45,647 bases of DNA. It comes from an uncultured Pelagibacteraceae bacterium. Its GTDB lineage: Bacteria > Pseudomonadota > Alphaproteobacteria > Pelagibacterales > Pelagibacteraceae. Each line of letters opens with the position of its first letter. Position 1 is the stretch's first letter. The translations under genes were made by a program, and so were the position numbers. The notes below the pieces were generated by a model. That model did no database searches and was not told the origin of the DNA. It saw only the letters and a list, made by a program, of their open reading frames with translations. Where the stretch lies: contig CACLQI010000007.1 of NCBI GenBank assembly GCA_902608975.1, forward strand, positions 1-45,647, read 5' to 3'. Positions 41,642 to 45,647 of this stretch are shown here, piece after piece.

Positions 41642-43477
41642 TTATTCGTGAAAAAAATTATATATCTTTTTAGCAACTTTTTCTTCAACTCCTTCGACTG
41701 ACTTAATTTCATCTAAGCTTGCAGATTCTACTGCTCGAGCTGATCCGAAATGATTTAATATGGCTCTTTTTCTTATAGATCCAATACCATTAATTTGATC
41801 TAAAAGAGACCTGCTAATTGCTTTTTTTCTTTTTGCTCTATGGGCACTTATTGCAAATCTATGGGCTTCATCTCTGAGCCTTTGAAGAAAGAAAAGAGTA
41901 GGATCGTTTTTTTCAAAACTATACTCTTTTCCATTGTGAAAAAATTTTTCATTTCCGCTATTTCTAAACTTGCCTTTGGCAATTGCAATTATAGGCATAT
42001 CGTATAGGCCTAATTCATTAATGGTTTCCCTGGCCACAGAATACTGACCTTTTCCACCATCTATTAATACCAAGTCAGGAAATGTTAAATAGTTATCTTT
42101 TTCTTGTAGAGCTCTTTTAAATCTTCTATTTAGCACTTCTTTTATCATACCATAATCATCTTTCTCATTTTTTTGTATTTTGATATTAAACTTTCTATAT
42201 CTTTTTTTTATAAAACCTTCTTCACTATAAGTTATCAAAGCCCCAACACTATGACTCCCTTGAATATGACTATTATCATAAACTTCAACCAAGCTAATAT
42301 TTGTTTGTAAATTGAATTTTTGTGAAACTTCCTCAAATAGATTTTTATTATTTTGGCTTTCATAAAGTTTTCTATTTAAGCTATCTCTCGCATTATTTAA
42401 TGCCAAATCTATAACTTTTAATTTAGATCCTTTTTTTGCAACAGAAATATTTATATTTTTACTTTCTTTTTGAGATAATGTTTTTTCAAGTAATAACTTT
42501 TCTTTTATTTGATGACTTAAAATTATATTTTGTGGAACATTTTTATTTTCATAGAATTGCGCAATAAAAGAATTAATTATATTTTCTATACTTTCATCCG
42601 CGTCGTGTTTTGGAAAAAATGCTTGGTTTCCCCAGTTTTGCTTTGATCTATAAAAGAAAACTTGTATACATGTTTTTCCCGACTCTTTGTAACCAGCGAT
42701 AACGTCTGCCTCTACTAAATTTGCTTCATTAATTCTTTGAGACGACTGAATAATATTTAAAGATTTAATTCTATCTCTTAAGATTGTGGCTTTTTCAAAA
42801 TCAAGCTCTTCACTTGCCTTTTCCATTTGATTTGAAAGATTTTTTTGAATTCTTCTAGATTTTCCCGAAACAAATTCTATTGCATCTTCTACAGTTTTTT
42901 TATAATCAGTTTCATTTATATTTCCAACACAAGGACCCGAACATCTTTTAATTTGATATAAAATACATGGTCTTTCTCGGTTTTTAAAAACTGTATCATC
43001 ACAAACTCTCAATTGGAAAATCTTTTGGATCATTTTTATAGTCCAATTTGCAGACCCAGCTGATGCAAAAGGACCAAAAAAGAATCCATTTTTTGCTTTT
43101 TTCCCTCTATGTTTAGTAATTTGAGGCCATTTATCTTTGTTGCCTATATATATAAAAGGAAATGATTTGTCGTCTCTTAAAAGAATATTAAATTTCGGTT
43201 TATATTTTTTTATTAAATTTGCCTCTAACAATAAGGCTTCGCTTTCATTTGATGTTGTGGTTATCTCAATCTTTTTTGTTTGAGACAACATTCTTTCTGT
43301 CCTAATAATATGATTTCTTTCTGTTACATAAGATTTTAATCTATTGGGAAGATTTTTTGCTTTCCCAACATATAAAATTTCATTTTTCTCGTTCAGCATT
43401 CTATAAACACCAGGTAATTTTGGTATTACAGGTAGCTCTTTTTTAATTACTTCTTTTCCAAAATCAGATTTTTTCAT
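41642..43477 (-). CDS. uvrC: Excinuclease ABC subunit C
   Basis: Makes the two incisions of nucleotide excision repair. Order of parts: GIY-YIG nuclease domain (about 18-100; [20 protein letters not shown]), Cys-rich segment [18 protein letters not shown] motif ([20 protein letters not shown]), RNase H-like nuclease ([34 protein letters not shown]) and C-terminal tandem helix-hairpin-helix ([17 protein letters not shown]). Length 611 aa is normal. It overlaps folB by 14 bp. Confidence 0.97.
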   Translation of the reverse strand: MKKSDFGKEVIKKELPVIPKLPGVYRMLNEKNEILYVGKAKNLPNRLKSYVTERNHIIRTERMLSQTKKIEITTTSNESEALLLEANLIKKYKPKFNILLRDDKSFPFIYIGNKDKWPQITKHRGKKAKNGFFFGPFASAGSANWTIKMIQKIFQLRVCDDTVFKNRERPCILYQIKRCSGPCVGNINETDYKKTVEDAIEFVSGKSRRIQKNLSNQMEKASEELDFEKATILRDRIKSLNIIQSSQRINEANLVEADVIAGYKESGKTCIQVFFYRSKQNWGNQAFFPKHDADESIENIINSFIAQFYENKNVPQNIILSHQIKEKLLLEKTLSQKESKNINISVAKKGSKLKVIDLALNNARDSLNRKLYESQNNKNLFEEVSQKFNLQTNISLVEVYDNSHIQGSHSVGALITYSEEGFIKKRYRKFNIKIQKNEKDDYGMIKEVLNRRFKRALQEKDNYLTFPDLVLIDGGKGQYSVARETINELGLYDMPIIAIAKGKFRNSGNEKFFHNGKEYSFEKNDPTLFFLQRLRDEAHRFAISAHRAKRKKAISRSLLDQINGIGSIRKRAILNHFGSARAVESASLDEIKSVEGVEEKVAKKIYNFFHE

Positions 43478-43889
43478 GACTTCTTTTTTTAGAAATTTGA
43501 ATACCTACCGATGAGCAGTCTTTCATAATCTCTAGTTTTTCTATTTGCAGAGATATTTTATCAATTCTTTTGTCTTTAAATAGCTCATCAAAAACATCTT
43601 CAGCCAATGTTTCTAGAAAATTATAGTGCTTATTTTTAACTAGTTTTTTAATTAGCCTTACTATTTTTGAGTAGTTTACTATTGATTTAAGGTCTTTATC
43701 GTCAGAAGGTTTTTTGTCTACGTAATCTATTTCAAGTGAAAACTTAACTTTTTGAGGCTTTTCTTTTTCAAAGTCGTAATATCCAAGTTTAAGATCTAAT
43801 AATAAATCTTTAATTAAAACTTTTTTTTCGTAATTAAATAGGATCTTATTTTTATTTATTTTAACTATTTTAAGGTTATTTTTTTTCAT
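43464..43889 (-). CDS. folB: Dihydroneopterin aldolase-like protein
   Basis: Probably the folate-pathway aldolase that cleaves dihydroneopterin. The FolB plan is visible: [21 protein letters not shown] (about 24-44; the Gly-Tyr-Glu region), [29 protein letters not shown] and the C-terminal [17 protein letters not shown]. The catalytic region reads EKLEIMKDC rather than the common KP-A-x-G. An N-terminal extension of about 22 residues is unusual, and the family also contains epimerases. It overlaps the folM-like start by 4 bp, which supports a pterin role. Confidence 0.82.
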   Translation of the reverse strand: MKKNNLKIVKINKNKILFNYEKKVLIKDLLLDLKLGYYDFEKEKPQKVKFSLEIDYVDKKPSDDKDLKSIVNYSKIVRLIKKLVKNKHYNFLETLAEDVFDELFKDKRIDKISLQIEKLEIMKDCSSVGIQISKKRSHEKI

Positions 43890-44641
43890 TCTTTTCCTCC
43901 CATTATATCAGGAGTTTGCCAGTTTAAACTCTGACCACTATCTATAGAAATTACTTGTCCTGTTATTGACCTATTTCTAATAAAAAATTCAATAGCATTA
44001 CAAATTTCATTTACATCTACTTGTTTTTTTAGTGGAGTTGCTAAATATTGTTTTTTAAAATGTTTATCTGACTGTCTTTTATTTTTCAAAGTGGGACCAG
44101 GTGCGATACCGTTTACACGTATATTAGGAGCTAAACTCATAGCGCTAGTTTTAGTAAGAGTGAAAAGCCCAGTTTTACTTATTGTGTAAGAAAAGAAAAA
44201 TGGTGTTAGTTTAAAAATTCTTTGATCAATAATGTTAATTATATTGTTATTTTTACCTCTAATATTCTTAGCAAATTCTTTAGAAAGTAATGCTGGTGTT
44301 CTTAAATTAGTTCTCAAGTGGCGTCCCCAGCTATCTGTGGTAAAATTTATAATTTTGTCATTTTCAAATAATGAAGCGTTATTAATTAAGCAATCAAAGT
44401 ACTTCAATTTAGATTTAGCAAATTTTACTATTTTATTTACATCTTTTTCTTTACTTAGGTCACCTTTGACTAGAAAAATTTTTGTTTGATTTTTTGATAG
44501 TTCATTTTTTAAATTTTTAGCTTTTTGTTTAGACTTGTTGTAATGAATAACTATTTCTTTACCCGGTCCAGATAATTTTTTAGCGATCGCTGCACCAATC
44601 CTTGTTGCTCCACCTGTTATTATTATCTTTTTGGCTTCCAT
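43886..44641 (-). CDS. Short-chain dehydrogenase, pteridine reductase (FolM/PTR1)-like
   Basis: NAD(P)H-dependent SDR. The cofactor motif is [17 protein letters not shown] (7-23), then CLINNAS (84-90). The catalytic Tyr and Lys are Y152 and K156 (SYTISKTG). In place of the usual catalytic Ser there is D139 (INIIDQR), the substitution seen in pteridine reductase PTR1 and FolM, which reduce dihydrobiopterin or dihydrofolate. NGIAPGPTL also fits. Its neighbour folB strengthens a pterin/folate role. Length 251 aa; its start overlaps the uvrB end by 19 bp. Confidence 0.85.
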   Translation of the reverse strand: MEAKKIIITGGATRIGAAIAKKLSGPGKEIVIHYNKSKQKAKNLKNELSKNQTKIFLVKGDLSKEKDVNKIVKFAKSKLKYFDCLINNASLFENDKIINFTTDSWGRHLRTNLRTPALLSKEFAKNIRGKNNNIINIIDQRIFKLTPFFFSYTISKTGLFTLTKTSAMSLAPNIRVNGIAPGPTLKNKRQSDKHFKKQYLATPLKKQVDVNEICNAIEFFIRNRSITGQVISIDSGQSLNWQTPDIMGGKE

Positions 44642-45647
44642 TTTTTATCTCTCTTTTTTTTGACCTTTGTTCCAGGCATTCCTAATGTTGACCTGCCCTT
44701 TGGATATAATCTATTTTTGACATCGTACTGTCTTATTTTTGGATTTAAAGTTATTTCTAATTCTGTAGCCTCTAGTTTCCTTATTTCATCTCTAATTTTT
44801 GCTGCTTCCTCGAATTCTAGATTTGATGCAGCGTCCTTCATTTTTTTGTTTAATCCTTTTAAATGTTTTTTAAGGTTTCCCCCAATATTTGAATTTTCAC
44901 TTACTTTTATATAATCTTTCTCATAAACACTTTCTAAAATATCACTAATTTCTTTCTTAACTGAAGTAGCATTAATTTTATTTTTTTTATTATAATCTAA
45001 TTGTATTTGTCTTCTTCTGTTTGTTTCTTCAATTGCTTTTTTAATACTTTTTGTTTCTTTGTCAGCATAAAGAATAACTCTTCCTTCTATATTTCTTGCT
45101 GCTCTTCCAATTGTTTGTATTAGTGAAGTTTCCGATCTTAAAAAACCTTCCTTGTCGGCATCTAATATTCCGACCAAAGAACACTCGGGAATATCGAGGC
45201 CCTCTCTTAGCAGGTTAATTCCAACCAAAACATCAAAGACACCCATTCTAAGATCTCTCATAATTTCAATTCTTTCAAGTGTATCGATATCTGAGTGAAG
45301 GTATCTTACTTTAATTCCATTTTCGTGAAGATATTCAGTTAAATCTTCTGCCATTTTTTTTGTAAGTGTTGTTACAAGAACTCTATGATTTTTTTCTACA
45401 ACTTTTTTGCATTCATACATAAGATCATCAACTTGATTTTTAGCTGGCCTTATTTCTACTTCTGGATCTATTAAACCTGTAGGCCTGATAACTTGATCTA
45501 TAAATTTTCCTTTTGTTTGCTCAAGTTCCCATGGTCCTGGAGTTGCAGAAACAAATATTGTTTGTGTTCTCATTAAATCCCATTCTTCAAATTTTAGTGG
45601 TCTGTTATCCATACATGAAGGCAATCTGAAACCATACTCTGCAAGTG
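44623..45647 (-). CDS. uvrB: Excinuclease ABC subunit B, 5' part beyond window
   Basis: Damage-verifying helicase of nucleotide excision repair; only the C-terminal half is in the window. The frame stays open to the window edge ([19 protein letters not shown]), so the Met near 45624 is internal. Visible parts: domain 3 helicase motifs ([58 protein letters not shown]) and the C-terminal UVR motif [20 protein letters not shown] that contacts UvrC. The protein ends with a basic tail ([12 protein letters not shown]). uvrC is three genes downstream. Confidence 0.97.
   Translation of the reverse strand, partial: LAEYGFRLPSCMDNRPLKFEEWDLMRTQTIFVSATPGPWELEQTKGKFIDQVIRPTGLIDPEVEIRPAKNQVDDLMYECKKVVEKNHRVLVTTLTKKMAEDLTEYLHENGIKVRYLHSDIDTLERIEIMRDLRMGVFDVLVGINLLREGLDIPECSLVGILDADKEGFLRSETSLIQTIGRAARNIEGRVILYADKETKSIKKAIEETNRRRQIQLDYNKKNKINATSVKKEISDILESVYEKDYIKVSENSNIGGNLKKHLKGLNKKMKDAASNLEFEEAAKIRDEIRKLEATELEITLNPKIRQYDVKNRLYPKGRSTLGMPGTKVKKKRDKKWKPKR

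Noticed and set aside
1-45647. CRISPR arrays, insertion sequences, prophage or integration sites
   Set aside because: No repeat-spacer pattern, transposase, integrase or long direct repeats were seen; A and T runs explain the apparent short repeats.

Overview
This window looks like a piece of a very AT-rich, strongly streamlined marine alphaproteobacterial chromosome, most like SAR11/Pelagibacterales or a similar free-living lineage. The evidence is the very low GC, neighbouring genes that mostly overlap or lie a few bases apart, alphaproteobacterial gene content and order (separate b and b' ATP synthase subunits, CcrM methylase, DciA-DsbA-Smc, MarR/OmpR/EnvZ next to ilvE, a UbiK-like gene beside lgt), and retinal-biosynthesis genes. 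No phage, transposon, CRISPR or rRNA was seen. Species assignment is inference.

Layout. 1-6130 (+): aa3-type cytochrome c oxidase operon (coxB partial, coxA, coxC, a subunit IV-like gene, an unrecognised 87-aa membrane protein, ctaB), then thrC. 6131-6268: the only sizeable gap between convergent genes, holding short ORF remnants. 6269-18598 (-): an unbroken 15-gene run, dciA, dsbA-like, smc, atpI-B-E-G-F (F0 sector), crtI-crtB-crtY-blh (phytoene to retinal), ispH, thrB, rnhA. 18599-20721 (+): mutY and a FAD monooxygenase. 20718-23151 (-): ccrM with its own promoter, rnhB, udg. 23163-27082 (+): TPR protein, ispE, tRNA-Gln(UUG), cca. 27079-28859 (-): trmL, hemF, greA. 28934-31499 (+): petABC (cytochrome bc1). 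31476-37435 (-): lgt, midA, pgeF, prs, rplY, pth, ychF. 37481-37732 (+): ubiK-like. 37710-40111 (-): marR, response regulator, histidine kinase. 40177-41058 (+): ilvE. 41055-45647 (-): uvrB (cut by the window end), folM-like, folB, uvrC, pgsA.

How it works together. The window holds much of an aerobic energy system: the bc1 complex, a haem-copper oxidase with its haem O synthase, aerobic haem synthesis (hemF) and the F0 part of ATP synthase. Retinal genes lie directly downstream of F0 and upstream of ispH, the last enzyme supplying the C5 isoprenoid precursors. This fits light-driven proton pumping feeding the ATP synthase, but neither a rhodopsin nor crtE is in the window.

Most interesting points: a short Smc with no recognisable hinge; a ccrM promoter whose spacer is almost filled by a GANTC-bounded palindrome; the crt-blh cassette between atpF and ispH; a CCA-adding enzyme gene starting 3 nt after a tRNA 3' end; divergent genes with abutting start codons; a family-4 uracil-DNA glycosylase lacking its Fe-S cysteines. 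There is no gene-free stretch over 300 bases.
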